In this document: positions 53,136 to 61,873 of the stretch, piece after piece
Position numbering within the stretch: position 1 is the first letter of the stretch
Layout: each line of letters opens with the position of its first letter
Assembly (NCBI RefSeq): GCF_024498295.1
Contig: NZ_CP101827.1
Location: 1,492,001 to 1,556,000, forward strand
DNA from: Thermocaproicibacter melissae
GTDB lineage: Bacteria > Bacillota > Clostridia > Oscillospirales > Acutalibacteraceae
Direction of reading: 5' to 3'
DNA length: 64,000 nucleotides
Program-made: the position numbers and the translations under genes
The notes under the pieces: generated by a model
The model's input: only the letters and a program-made list of their open reading frames with translations
Database searches by the model: none
Told to the model about the DNA's origin: nothing

Positions 53136-54506
53136 TCATTTCTTCGTGCTCACAAAGATTTCCTGATAAAGCGCAGTAAACTTCTCCACCGTGGAAGAAC
53201 TCTCCCAGACATCTTTTGCCATCTTTTTGTTTGCCCAATCCCTCGTTCGCTTAATAATCAAATCTTGCTTGCCGTCATTGATCACAAACCTCACGGAGTC
53301 TGCATTTTTGATTAACGCAAACATCAAAATGGCGTTCTGGTCGAAAACGGTTTGGTTCTCGTCCTTTGAAAAAGAGGCCCTGACCGCGGGCGTTGTCTTG
53401 TAAACAATGTTAAGAGAATACGGAGCCTTGCTCGTATACAGTTCAATTCCCGTGTGTGTTAGCGATTTCGGCATCTGCAGTCGATACGAGATATTGGCGA
53501 CCTTGCTGTTGTCGCCGACATATTGGGTGCGGTATCGATAGATGTCTTGGACAGCATTGCTTACGGCGGTACTGCTTTTGCCGGCCGCATTGATTCTCGG
53601 ATTGGCCACAAGCCCAACCCCGATACCGATAACAGCAACTACGGCAATCACTACACTCCAAAAAGCGGGCTTTTTATAATTCAGCACATTTTTTATGCGG
53701 GCTCGAACATTTCCCTCGCCGAAAGCAAGGGCGCTGCCGCTGATCATGCGCTTTTCTGTCGCCAGCGATAAAAGCGACATCGAATAAGCTTTTTTAATTT
53801 CTCCGCCCATTTCTTTCAGCACGCGCTCATCGCAGGAAAGCTCCATATCCGTGCTCATCAGAACAAACGCAATCCACACCAGCGGGTTAAACCAATGGAT
53901 ACTCAGAATCAAATACGCAAGGAGCTTTACAACGTGGTCGAACCTGCGAATGTGTGTCTGCTCATGCCGAATGATATAGCTCTTTTCTTCCGTCGAAAGC
54001 CCTGAGGGTATCATAATTTTCGGCCTGAATAAGCCAAGCACGAACGGCGTTTTCAGATTGTTGGCTTCATATAGATTACTCTCGATACAACGCGCATTCT
54101 TGAGGTTCTTTTTTAGTATCAGCGTCGAAACAACACTGTAAATCAGCATAGCTGCAATTCCGACAAGCCAGATATAGGAACCGATTTGTGCGCAGACTTG
54201 GGACGGATTCACGCTTGCCGCGGCAGTCGTCGCTTGCAGCGAGTGTGCCGCGCTGATTCCGCCGCCAATCCTCGTTGTCTGTTGACCCGCAATATTCTGC
54301 GAAACCGGCGAGACAGCTCTTGGAACCAGGCTCAGAACACTTTCAAAGGAAACGGGGCACAAAAGTCTGAAAGCCGCCGCACTCCAGAGGGCATACGAAA
54401 TGACTTTCGGCGTCTTTTTCAGCGGCAGCCGAACGAGAATAATAAAAAGAATCACATAGCTCGCGGTCAGGCTCATGTTTAAAACTGTCAGAAATTGATC
54501 TGCCAC
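53136..54506 (-). CDS. BlaR1-like M56 membrane peptidase sensor with DUF4825-like tail
   Basis: A 456-residue membrane protein of the BlaR1/MecR1 type. Four N-terminal membrane segments surround the M56 zinc peptidase with HEQTH (near residue 190) and the third ligand in DMELSCDERVL. After a further membrane segment (SVVIAVVAVIGIGVG) the outer C-terminal part is only about 150 residues and is not a penicillin-binding domain; it resembles DUF4825. So the inducer need not be a beta-lactam. BlaR1-type proteins cleave, or trigger loss of, the partner repressor when the outer domain is stimulated. The start lies two bases after the blaI stop, so both are one operon. Confidence 0.88.
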   Translation of the reverse strand: MADQFLTVLNMSLTASYVILFIILVRLPLKKTPKVISYALWSAAAFRLLCPVSFESVLSLVPRAVSPVSQNIAGQQTTRIGGGISAAHSLQATTAAASVNPSQVCAQIGSYIWLVGIAAMLIYSVVSTLILKKNLKNARCIESNLYEANNLKTPFVLGLFRPKIMIPSGLSTEEKSYIIRHEQTHIRRFDHVVKLLAYLILSIHWFNPLVWIAFVLMSTDMELSCDERVLKEMGGEIKKAYSMSLLSLATEKRMISGSALAFGEGNVRARIKNVLNYKKPAFWSVVIAVVAVIGIGVGLVANPRINAAGKSSTAVSNAVQDIYRYRTQYVGDNSKVANISYRLQMPKSLTHTGIELYTSKAPYSLNIVYKTTPAVRASFSKDENQTVFDQNAILMFALIKNADSVRFVINDGKQDLIIKRTRDWANKKMAKDVWESSSTVEKFTALYQEIFVSTKK

Positions 54507-54508
54507 GC

Positions 54509-54871
54509 TTATTCCTCCTTGTGTTCGTCAATCAGTTTCTTGAGTTCCTCGGCCTGACGAGCGCTGATTTTCTTGCCGCCGATGAAGGCTGCAAGGAATT
54601 TGGGGAGTGACCCGTTAAAGGTATCTTCCACGAAACGTCTGCTTTGTCTGGCATAAAACTCGTCTTTTTTGATTAAAGAGGATACAACCGCGTTTTCATT
54701 TTGAAAAATGCCTTTGTCGCACAATTTCTTAAGAACCGTATATGTGGTGGACTTTTTCCAGTGCATTTCTTTCTCACATAGCTTTACCAGTTCACCAGAC
54801 CCAATCGGTTCATGCTGCCAGATTAAGTCGGCAAATTTTGCTTCGCTTCGAGCAAGCCTGTAGTCATTCAT
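54509..54871 (-). CDS. BlaI/MecI-family repressor
   Basis: A 120-residue winged-helix repressor of the BlaI/MecI/CopY family. It reads RLARSEAKFADLIWQHEPIGSGELVKL, then KKSTTYTVLKKLCDKGIF, the DNA-contacting helix and wing, and a C-terminal dimer helix with a cleavable-type stretch before it. AGGAGGC precedes the ATG. It is coded with the M56 sensor, and two perfect inverted repeats overlap its promoter, so autorepression is very likely. No beta-lactamase gene follows; the regulated target may be the operon itself or lie elsewhere. Confidence 0.93.
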   Translation of the reverse strand: MNDYRLARSEAKFADLIWQHEPIGSGELVKLCEKEMHWKKSTTYTVLKKLCDKGIFQNENAVVSSLIKKDEFYARQSRRFVEDTFNGSLPKFLAAFIGGKKISARQAEELKKLIDEHKEE

Positions 54872-54887
54872 CGATTTTGCCTCCTAG

Positions 54888-54904
54888 GTCTATATATTAT
54901 AGAC
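54888..54904. promoter_or_regulatory. BlaI-type operator 1
   Basis: GTCTATA, three bases, TATAGAC: a perfect 7-3-7 inverted repeat just upstream of the ribosome site. Confidence 0.8.
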
Positions 54905-54914
54905 TCTTGCTATT

Positions 54915-54943
54915 AGTCTATTCTTAATAGACCAAAATGTCAA
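54915..54943 (-). promoter_or_regulatory. Promoter of the blaI-blaR1-like operon
   Basis: Minus-strand TTGACA (54943-54938), 17 bp, TAGACT (54920-54915). Its -10 lies inside the second operator dyad. Confidence 0.7.
54916..54932. promoter_or_regulatory. BlaI-type operator 2
   Basis: GTCTATT, three bases, AATAGAC: a second perfect 7-3-7 dyad, centred 28 bp from the first, overlapping the promoter. Confidence 0.8.
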
Positions 54944-55088
54944 TGGTTTCCCAAGATTTTTTCTCGCGAATCTGCTCCGATGTCTGGTTCTTCAAGGTTG
55001 AATCAACGGGCATCCTGCGCATGAAGATAAAATCAAAGAGCCCTGTAAAGCTTGCGGCATCGTTTTATTTCGGAATTTGTTCTGAACA

Positions 55089-55120
55089 TAAAAAAAGCTC
55101 ACTAACAATCGAGTGAGCTT
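55089..55120 (-). terminator. Intrinsic terminator after the membrane protein gene at 55150
   Basis: On the minus strand AAGCTCACT pairs with AGTGAGCTT and is followed by a run of T residues, 30 bp past the stop. Confidence 0.85.
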
Positions 55121-55149
55121 ATAGAGTACACAGAAGAACATATTTCCTT

Positions 55150-55695
55150 TTATGTACGAAGTGTTTCTGTTTCTTTGTTGTTTATAGCTTGTTCGCATTT
55201 GCTTTTTTCTTTGGGTTTTTCCTGATTTACATAGAATTTTTCCAATTCCAAATCATAGTTTATCAGAGAATTGAAAATATCTGCCGTGCGATCCTCTTCT
55301 TTGGAAGGAAAGAGGTTTTCTGCAACGACTTTTGGCAGCACAATAAAAGAAGCTACAATTCCGCCTACTGCTGTGATTACCGTTGCGATGTCTGAATACG
55401 TGATATCCGGTTTTTGTGTGATGTTGATAAAGGCGATGATGCAAGTTGAAACCATTGCCAAAAGAAAAATCATAATAAACGTGAAGAAGATTATCTTCAT
55501 CACTTTTGTCACTTTGGCTCTGCTGACATAATTCTCTACATACTTGTTCAGGAAATTACTGTATTGCGTGTTTCTGTCCTTAACGGAATCGAGCGCATGT
55601 TCCCTATAATAGTTATCGCTTTTTATTTTAACCGGCTTATTTTTTATTGTGGCATTTCTTAAAAATTCCAAAGTCTGAGTAAACTGACTTTTCAT
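55150..55695 (-). CDS. Unknown two-segment membrane protein, partner of ImmA/IrrE gene
   Basis: A 181-residue protein that I do not recognise. The N-terminal 65 residues are basic and hydrophilic; two membrane segments follow (IIFFTFIMIFLLAMVSTCIIAF and IATVITAVGGIVASFIVLP), and the last 50 residues are charged with PSKEEDRTADIFNSLINYD. The AT content is high and codon use differs from the housekeeping genes around. It follows an ImmA/IrrE peptidase gene by 12 bases, so the two are one unit; such pairs occur on mobile elements and in stress or defence settings, but no role can be assigned. Confidence 0.7.
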   Translation of the reverse strand: MKSQFTQTLEFLRNATIKNKPVKIKSDNYYREHALDSVKDRNTQYSNFLNKYVENYVSRAKVTKVMKIIFFTFIMIFLLAMVSTCIIAFINITQKPDITYSDIATVITAVGGIVASFIVLPKVVAENLFPSKEEDRTADIFNSLINYDLELEKFYVNQEKPKEKSKCEQAINNKETETLRT

Positions 55696-55707
55696 AGCGC
55701 CATCTTC

Positions 55708-56415
55708 TTAAATAATGTGTAATTTTTTCAGCCGTATTGCCGCTGCCGACTGGGATACATCGAACTCATTGGCAATATAATTAATCAACTCAGAATCTGG
55801 CTGCTCTCCAATCTTAGTTTTCTTAAAATTGCCTACCTCACGGATTATTTCATCCTCCGGCATTAAAAGAGTCGAAGCAAAATTGTTCGCGTATCTTTCT
55901 TCCAAACTGTAATTTCCGGCATCTCTGTGAGCAAAGCAGTGCGAAGGTTTATTCTGAATAAAATAGTGGCCTAATTCGTGTGCAATCGTAAAGCGTTTTC
56001 TTGTGGATGAATGTTTGGAATTTACGACAATAATCTGTTTCGCGTCAAACCCTTCGATATTTTTATCATCGGCCATAATAAGTCCGGAAACACTGTCGTC
56101 CATCGGCATTTCATAGACGGAAAATCCGTAGAAATTTGCAATCGACACAATTGCAATCGGCGCAACATTTAAGTCCGTCTCTTTTAGTACTTTCTCAACC
56201 ATATTTTTGATTTCTTCGTCGTTTACCTGATGCATATTGTCGGTATGCGCCCCCTCATTTGCGTTAGCATTGGTTAAATTATATACTGGAAAATTACTTT
56301 TTGTTAATGAGTAATTTTCATGATTTTTCAATGCGTTTTTATGAATAATATACCAATTTTTGGAATTTTGCAATAGCACACGCAAAAAATTATATGCTCT
56401 TTCCAACACATTCAT
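55708..56415 (-). CDS. ImmA/IrrE-family metallopeptidase
   Basis: A 235-residue zinc peptidase. The HELGH motif is in FTIAHELGHYFIQN, with the third ligand glutamate in YSLEERYANNFASTLLMP; YEMPMDDSVSGLIM is the usual upstream strand. About 60 extra N-terminal residues of no clear fold precede the domain; a start at a later methionine (MHQVNDEEIKNM) is possible. Relatives cleave repressors on integrative elements (ImmA of ICEBs1) or act in stress responses (IrrE). The usual HTH partner is missing here; instead a small membrane protein follows. The region is AT-rich. Confidence 0.85.
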   Translation of the reverse strand: MNVLERAYNFLRVLLQNSKNWYIIHKNALKNHENYSLTKSNFPVYNLTNANANEGAHTDNMHQVNDEEIKNMVEKVLKETDLNVAPIAIVSIANFYGFSVYEMPMDDSVSGLIMADDKNIEGFDAKQIIVVNSKHSSTRKRFTIAHELGHYFIQNKPSHCFAHRDAGNYSLEERYANNFASTLLMPEDEIIREVGNFKKTKIGEQPDSELINYIANEFDVSQSAAAIRLKKLHII

Positions 56416-57520
56416 TCACCTTCTATATCCGAATATCATTCCCATCTTATTCCTTTTTTATTATACCCGTGTTTGTCCTATAATAAGCAGTTTATATTTT
56501 CTATACAAATTAATCGGATGATAATTATAAAATTTTATTTATGTTGCAGAAAAGAAGAAAATCACGAAAAGCAGCCAAGCTATATGGCTCGGCTGCTTGC
56601 GAGGTGGACAAGCAGGACTTGACCTGCACGAAACTGCACAAAACATATTTGCGAGGGACAAAACGACTTGGGGTCTCTCTATACAGTAATTAATATTTGC
56701 ACAAAAAAAGATAATGTTCCGTGTGCTAGCAAGGCTTTGAGGATATGGTGGTTCTGCTTTATACGAAATCATATTGGGATCCCATAATTTTTGTTATATC
56801 AATTTTAAAATCAAAAACTTCATCTTTGTTTATTATTTCGTCATTATATCTTTTATAATAGAACCATTTTCTTTTATCGTTCCAAATTTTAAAGAGCTGC
56901 ACCATTTCCTATATTCTTAATACAAAGAAAAACACCCCAAAACAACGACAATAACACGACGATGTCTTCGAGCGACTCTTAATATTTTCTGGAAGAACCT
57001 TATGAATCTATTTTTGCTATATTCCTTTACAAATGCTTCCTTACGCATTTTAACAAATCACCCGTTGTTCATATAATATTACCATATCAATCCAATTTCA
57101 ATAAAATAGTGCAGCCGCAGAGTTCTTTCTCTATTATTATTACCTCTTATTTCACAGTCCCAAAATAAACAACAAAAACCGGTGTCCACGAACTTTTGGT
57201 TGCACCTAGTTTCGCAACAGCGGTTTTCTGCAAGAATTTCAATGAAAAGCTTATGGTTCAAAAAAGAGTTGACTCCAATGACTCAAAGAAAAAATACCAC
57301 AGGCACTAAAGATTCTTGACGGAAGCGCAATAGAAGCGCAATTTTACCAAGGTAAATTTGCTCATGAACAATCAAGCGGCGGAACCCGGAAAATCCGGAT
57401 TCCGCCGCTTTGTACTTTAATTATCAATTGGAAACTGTCACCACTATATCTATAGTGGTCAAATAAGTGGTCAAAAGCCTGCGGTTGATTCAATAAGCCG
57501 CATGAATACTGGACATTTTA
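56416..57520. other. AT-rich gene-poor stretch beside tRNA-Leu, possible element remnant
   Basis: About 1.1 kb with no convincing gene. It holds a hairpin (AGCAGCC..GGCTGCT, 56570-56597), a short sequence resembling the T-arm of the nearby tRNA-Leu (56611-56630), a 48-codon minus-strand frame at 56759-56905 (MVQLFKIWNDKRK..) that could be a decayed gene, and a strong hairpin (GCGGCGGAA..TTCCGCCGC, about 57376-57411) near the tRNA. The composition contrasts with the GC-richer neighbours. A decayed mobile element next to tRNA-Leu would explain it, but no integrase is seen. Confidence 0.4.
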
Positions 57521-57603
57521 TGGTGCGGGTGACAGGACTTGAACCTGCACGGTTGCCCACAAGAACCTAAATCTTGCGTGTCTGCCAATTCCACCACACC
57601 CGC
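57521..57603 (-). tRNA. tRNA-Leu (anticodon UAG)
   Basis: On the minus strand an 83-nt tRNA with the acceptor GCGGGTG paired to CACCCGC, a D-arm with TGGCAGAC, the anticodon stem CAAGA/TCTTG enclosing TTTAGGT (anticodon TAG), a long variable arm (class II, as for leucine), the T-arm GCAGGTTCAAGTCCTGT and an encoded ACCA end. Read CUA and related leucine codons. Confidence 0.95.
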
Positions 57604-57670
57604 ATAAAAGCGGCGGGATTTCCGCCACTTACCGGTCTATTATACAGGAAAAAACTCAATTGCGCAACCG

Positions 57671-58939
57671 TTAAATGCGAAGGATTCCCTGCTCCAGCAT
57701 AGACTGCGCAGCGAGCATCGCGCCAAGGCGGCCGCTCGGATAGTTGAGTCCTCCCTGCATCCACGCGGCATAAGGCTCGCGGAGCGGTGCGTCCGCGGAA
57801 AGTTCAATGGAAGCGCCAAGCGTAAACGCGCCTGCCGCCATGATGATTTTGCAGTCGTAACCCGGCATATCCCACGGCTCAGGAGTTACGAAAGAATCCA
57901 CCGGGGCGCCCTTTTGTACGCCGCGGCAGAACGCAATGAGCGATTCCTCGTCGCCAAGCTCCACGGTCTGGATGATGTCTGCTCTCGGCTCGTCATACCG
58001 CGGCGTTACCTCGTAGCCGAACAAATGGAACAGTGCCGCCGTAAATACCGCCGTCTTTAAGGCTTCGCCGGTCGTAACCGGCGCATGGAACGCACCCATG
58101 AAAAGCTCGCGGTTGTTGCCGAGCGTTGCGCCTATTTCGCGGCCGGTTCCCGGCGTTGTCAGGCGATAAGCACAGCTTTCCACAAGGTCCTTGCGCCCTG
58201 CGATATATCCGCCCGTGGGCGCAATGCCGCCGCCCGGGTTTTTAATCAGCGAACCTGCCATCAGGTCGGCACCGTGCGAAACAGGCTCGTCCCTCTGGAC
58301 GAACTCGCCGTAGCAGTTGTCCACCATCACAATGCAGTCGGACGCCTTACTCTTGACAATGGAAGCGATTTTTTCAATCTCCTCCACGAAAAGCGAAGGA
58401 CGAAGGGCATAGCCGCGTGAACGCTGAATATATACCATGCGCAGGCCGGGCTTCACGCGCCGCGCGATTTCCTCATAATCCGGATGTCCCTCCGGCGTGA
58501 GGTCCACCTGCTCGTAGTGTATCCCAAATTCCTTCAGCGAACCGTTGCCGTTCCCCGTAATGCCGATGACCGAACGGAGCGTGTCATACGGCATGCCCGT
58601 GACGCAGAGCATCGTATCCCCCGGGCGCAGCACGCCGAACAGGGCGACCGTCAGCGCGTGCGTACCGCTGACGAAATTATGGCGCACAAGTGCATCTTCC
58701 GCGCCGAGCGCATCGGCAAAAACGCGATCGAGCGTATCGCGCCCGCGGTCGTCGTAGCCGTATCCCGTAGATGCCGCGAAATGACTCTCGCTCACGCCGT
58801 TTTTCACAAAGGCCGCAAGCATTTTCTGCTCGTTCCAGTCCACCGTTTCTTCAATTCTTTTGAAATACGGTCGGGCAAGTTCTTCTGCTTTTTTTGCCGT
58901 CTCTTCGATGCGCGCATCAATCTTAAAATATGGATACAA
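57671..58939 (-). CDS. PLP-dependent methionine gamma-lyase family protein (aluminium resistance/YnbB type)
   Basis: A 422-residue pyridoxal-phosphate enzyme of the PF06838 group, often annotated as methionine gamma-lyase family or aluminium resistance protein; the true substrate is unknown. Visible marks are STGYGYDDRGRDTLDRVFA near residue 57, the phosphate-cup region FVSGTHALTVAL, the aspartate in VMVDNCYGEF and the Schiff-base lysine in GSLIKNPGGGIAPTGGY. The start is TTG 58939 with AAGGAG nine bases upstream. It precedes tRNA-Leu and follows the acetyltransferase gene by about 120 bp on the same strand. Confidence 0.9.
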   Translation of the reverse strand: MYPYFKIDARIEETAKKAEELARPYFKRIEETVDWNEQKMLAAFVKNGVSESHFAASTGYGYDDRGRDTLDRVFADALGAEDALVRHNFVSGTHALTVALFGVLRPGDTMLCVTGMPYDTLRSVIGITGNGNGSLKEFGIHYEQVDLTPEGHPDYEEIARRVKPGLRMVYIQRSRGYALRPSLFVEEIEKIASIVKSKASDCIVMVDNCYGEFVQRDEPVSHGADLMAGSLIKNPGGGIAPTGGYIAGRKDLVESCAYRLTTPGTGREIGATLGNNRELFMGAFHAPVTTGEALKTAVFTAALFHLFGYEVTPRYDEPRADIIQTVELGDEESLIAFCRGVQKGAPVDSFVTPEPWDMPGYDCKIIMAAGAFTLGASIELSADAPLREPYAAWMQGGLNYPSGRLGAMLAAQSMLEQGILRI

Positions 58940-59059
58940 AACGTCTTACTCCTTTTTCCTGTATCAAAGCGCCAATGGGGATTTTTACTCCCTGTTTGTA
59001 GATTACCTCAAAGCGTTTATCTCTCACGCCTTAACGCCTCCCGGTCCCGATTCCGGAAT

Positions 59060-59803
59060 TTAAGTATTCTGAAAATCGACTTCGACCCAGCGTCCATAAG
59101 ATTCAAAGCCGAGTGAGCGGTAGAATTCCTCGTTTTCGCCTTCCGCCCGGAAAATGTAGATGTTCTCGCGTTTCAGCCTGCCCGCAAGTGCGTTCACAGC
59201 CGTTCTGCCATAGCCATGGCGGCGAAGCCCCGGCACACACGCAACTGCGGAAATCACCGCTGCGCGCTCCGTCATAGCGGTGCAGACAGCGCAGGAGACA
59301 AGCCGCGCGCCTTGGTAAACGCCGGCGGAAAGAGCTGCGCCGTGCCTTGTACGGTAGGAAAGGTCCATGTAAAACGGCTCAAACTCGGGCACACGGAAGG
59401 TATTGGTTTCCGATTGTTTGAGGACCGAGTAAATTTCCCGCGGGCTTGGGTCGAATCGAACATCGGCGTAGGCTTCTTCCTTGTGGTTTTGTGCATGCAA
59501 TACCATGATTTCGCCCCAAGCGGACGGGGCAAGCCCCAAGTGCTTTGCCGTTTCCTCAGAGCAGGAAAATTTTTTGACGTCGAGCGTACGAAGAAAAGCG
59601 AGAACCTCTTCCGCATCCATCCCGTCTTTTTCCTCAATGAGCGCAATGTCATCAATTTTTGCCAGTACCGTTCCGCCGTCCTGAACCCAGAACTGCTCAA
59701 ACGGTCCACTTTGTCCGTAAGTTGCCGCCGCCGAAGCGATTCTGCAGCCAAACGGTGTCTCCGGAGATACGTCCGGTGCGTTGTCAGTTAAAATTTTCAG
59801 CAT
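59060..59803 (-). CDS. GNAT-family N-acetyltransferase
   Basis: A 247-residue protein with a C-terminal GNAT domain. The N-terminal 110 residues (IALIEEKDGMDAEEVLAFL and so on) form the extra domain seen in some two-lobed GNAT proteins. The acetyl-CoA site is in VACVPGLRRHGYGRTAVNAL near residue 205, followed by IYIFRAEGENEEFYRSLGFE. Substrate unknown. It follows the M42 peptidase gene by eight bases, so it is the last gene of the murD-M42-M42 run. Confidence 0.82.
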   Translation of the reverse strand: MLKILTDNAPDVSPETPFGCRIASAAATYGQSGPFEQFWVQDGGTVLAKIDDIALIEEKDGMDAEEVLAFLRTLDVKKFSCSEETAKHLGLAPSAWGEIMVLHAQNHKEEAYADVRFDPSPREIYSVLKQSETNTFRVPEFEPFYMDLSYRTRHGAALSAGVYQGARLVSCAVCTAMTERAAVISAVACVPGLRRHGYGRTAVNALAGRLKRENIYIFRAEGENEEFYRSLGFESYGRWVEVDFQNT

Positions 59804-59811
59804 TAGTCGTT

Positions 59812-60843
59812 TTATTCCGGCCTTTCTTCTTCGATCAATTCTGCAAGTGTTTCAATAAGCTTTAGTGCAGCAAAATAGTCCTCTTGGCTGATAATACCCA
59901 CTGCGGAGTGCAGATAGCGGCAAGGCAGCGAAACAGCAGCCGTTCTCACGCCGCCGCGCGACGGATGAATCGCTCCGGCGTCGTTTCCTCCGGTAGCCGC
60001 CTGCTTTGCCTGACATTTCACGCCCGCTTTCTCCGCCGCTCGAAACGCCAAACGGTAATATTCACGGTCATAAACGGTGCGGCGGTCCATAAACGAAACG
60101 GCAGGGCCGCTGCCCAAACGGCACACCTGCTTCGCTTCTTCCACCCCGGGCACATCCGCCGCCGTGGTGGCCTCCACCACAATGGCAGCGTCCGGCTCAA
60201 CGGAATAAGCGGCTGTCTTTGCCCCGTTCAGGCCGACTTCCTCTTGAACCACAAACGCAAACACGGTGTCGTATTTTGGCTCGCAGCGCATCAGCTCAAT
60301 CAGGATTGCACAGCCCGCGCGGTCGTCGAGCGCGCGCCCCATGATGGTACCATTTTCCGCCTGAAAGACAGAGTCGAACGTCGCCGTATCGCCCGGCAGC
60401 ACAGCCGCCTGCGCCTCTTCGCGCGTCAAAGCTCCGATGTCGATGTAAAGTTCCTCAAGCGGAACACTTTTTTCGCGCTCGTCTTTCTTCAGGACATGAA
60501 TGGGCTTCAGGCCCACAACGCCGTGCACGTTTTTCCCGATGGTCACCGATTTTCCGGGGAGCACGCGGCGGTCGATTCCGCCGACGGTGCTGAATTTCAG
60601 AAGGCCGTCGTCCGTGATATGCGTCACGATCAGGCCCACCTCGTCCATGTGCGCGCTGATCATCAGCTTTTTCGGCGCACGATTTTTCCCTTTTCGGAAG
60701 GCGATGATGTTTCCCAGCGGGGTGACCTCGATTTTCTCCGCGTAGGGGCGGATTTCCTCGAGAATGATTTCTCGCACCTCGTCCTCATGTCCCGAAACGC
60801 CGCGCGCCTCGCTCAGCTTTTTCAGCAGTTCCCAGTCCGCCAT
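59812..60843 (-). CDS. M42-family aminopeptidase (second of two)
   Basis: A 343-residue glutamyl aminopeptidase/endoglucanase M family enzyme that trims peptides in the cytoplasm as large dodecameric shells. Metal-site motifs are in order: ISAHMDEVGLIVTHI near residue 64, RALDDRAGCAILIELM near 175, FVVQEEVGLNGAKTA with the catalytic glutamates near 207, AIVVEATTAADVPG, and the final histidine in GAIHPSRGGVRTAAVSLPCRY. The ATG at 60843 follows GGGAGGTGGAG and abuts the stop of the preceding M42 gene (TGATG). Two adjacent paralogues may form mixed shells. Confidence 0.93.
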   Translation of the reverse strand: MADWELLKKLSEARGVSGHEDEVREIILEEIRPYAEKIEVTPLGNIIAFRKGKNRAPKKLMISAHMDEVGLIVTHITDDGLLKFSTVGGIDRRVLPGKSVTIGKNVHGVVGLKPIHVLKKDEREKSVPLEELYIDIGALTREEAQAAVLPGDTATFDSVFQAENGTIMGRALDDRAGCAILIELMRCEPKYDTVFAFVVQEEVGLNGAKTAAYSVEPDAAIVVEATTAADVPGVEEAKQVCRLGSGPAVSFMDRRTVYDREYYRLAFRAAEKAGVKCQAKQAATGGNDAGAIHPSRGGVRTAAVSLPCRYLHSAVGIISQEDYFAALKLIETLAELIEEERPE

Positions 60844-61862
60844 CACTCCACCTCCCGCACATACGCCGCAATCAGTCTTGCGGTTGCTTCGATGTCGCGC
60901 AGGTCGATGATTTCGGCCGGAGTGTGCATATTGCGCTCCGGCACCGAAATGAGTGCGGTGGGCACGCCGGTTTTTGTCACGGCAATCGCGTCGCTGTTCG
61001 TTCCGGTTTCTCCGCCCATCACATCGCGCTTATACGGAATTTTCTCCCGCTCCGCAATCGCCACAAGGCGTTCGCTCATGGTTCTGTCCAGCACGGGGGC
61101 AAAGCCGATCATCGGCCCGCCGCCGAGCTTTCCGCACTGCTCCGGCCGCACGCCGGGCTGCATGGCAAACCCGACGTCCACGGCAATTGCCTGCGTGGGG
61201 TCGGCAAGGTAGGCGCCTGTCACGGCTCCCTGACCGCCGACTTCCTCCCTTGTGCTGCATAGGAAAGTTACGCGGCAGCGCAGCGGCTCATCCGCGAGCA
61301 TCTGCGCACAGCGCACCATGACGGCGATGCTGGCGCGGTTATCGAGCCCCGGTGCGCTCACGCGCCCGCCGAGCAGTTCCTTCGGCTCGGTGCGGAACAC
61401 AATGCGGTCGCCGGGATGGACGAGGCTTTTCACGGTTTCCGCGTCGCATCCGAGGTCGACCGTCATTTCCGCAATTTCAGGGATTTCTTCCTCTTTTCCG
61501 CCCGTCAGGTGAGGCGGCATACAGCAGACAACCCCGCAGAGCGGCTTTTTCCCAAGAACCGTTACCGCGGTTCCGGGCATGACACGCCGGTCGGTTCCGC
61601 CGCAGCGGTCCACATGGAGGAATCCCTTGTCATCGATTCTCGTTACGATGAGTCCAATCTGATCGAGGTGTGCATCAATCAGAAGGTGCGTTTTTGCGTC
61701 CTTGCTGCCGATTTCCGCCGTCAGGTTGCCGAGCGCATCGGTACCGGTCTTGGCATACGGCGCGAATTCGCGCTGCACCACGGCACGGACTTCCGATTCG
61801 TCGCCCGGCGTTCCTGCTGCGCCGCACAGGCGGAACAGCATTTCCTTTAAATTCTGAAGCAT
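60843..61862 (-). CDS. M42-family aminopeptidase (first of two)
   Basis: A 339-residue paralogue of the next gene, with the same metal-site order: IDAHLDQIGLIVTRI near residue 62, APGLDNRASIAVMVRC, LCSTREEVGGQGAVTGA, AIAVDVGFAMQPG and the late ETGTNSDAIAVTKTGVPTALISVPERNMHTPAE. The two proteins differ clearly, so the duplication is old. It follows murD by 11 bases and overlaps the start region of the second M42 gene by one base. Confidence 0.93.
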   Translation of the reverse strand: MLQNLKEMLFRLCGAAGTPGDESEVRAVVQREFAPYAKTGTDALGNLTAEIGSKDAKTHLLIDAHLDQIGLIVTRIDDKGFLHVDRCGGTDRRVMPGTAVTVLGKKPLCGVVCCMPPHLTGGKEEEIPEIAEMTVDLGCDAETVKSLVHPGDRIVFRTEPKELLGGRVSAPGLDNRASIAVMVRCAQMLADEPLRCRVTFLCSTREEVGGQGAVTGAYLADPTQAIAVDVGFAMQPGVRPEQCGKLGGGPMIGFAPVLDRTMSERLVAIAEREKIPYKRDVMGGETGTNSDAIAVTKTGVPTALISVPERNMHTPAEIIDLRDIEATARLIAAYVREVE

Positions 61863-61873
61863 GACTGTGGTCG

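Noticed and set aside
52993-53238. An 81-codon minus-strand frame across the end of the blaR1-like gene
   Set aside because: Most of it overlaps blaR1-like coding sequence and the terminator in another frame; only the last 32 codons are free and they lack a ribosome site.
56539-56772. A 77-codon minus-strand frame in the gene-poor region
   Set aside because: It crosses a hairpin and the tRNA-like remnant, has no ribosome site, and looks like chance.
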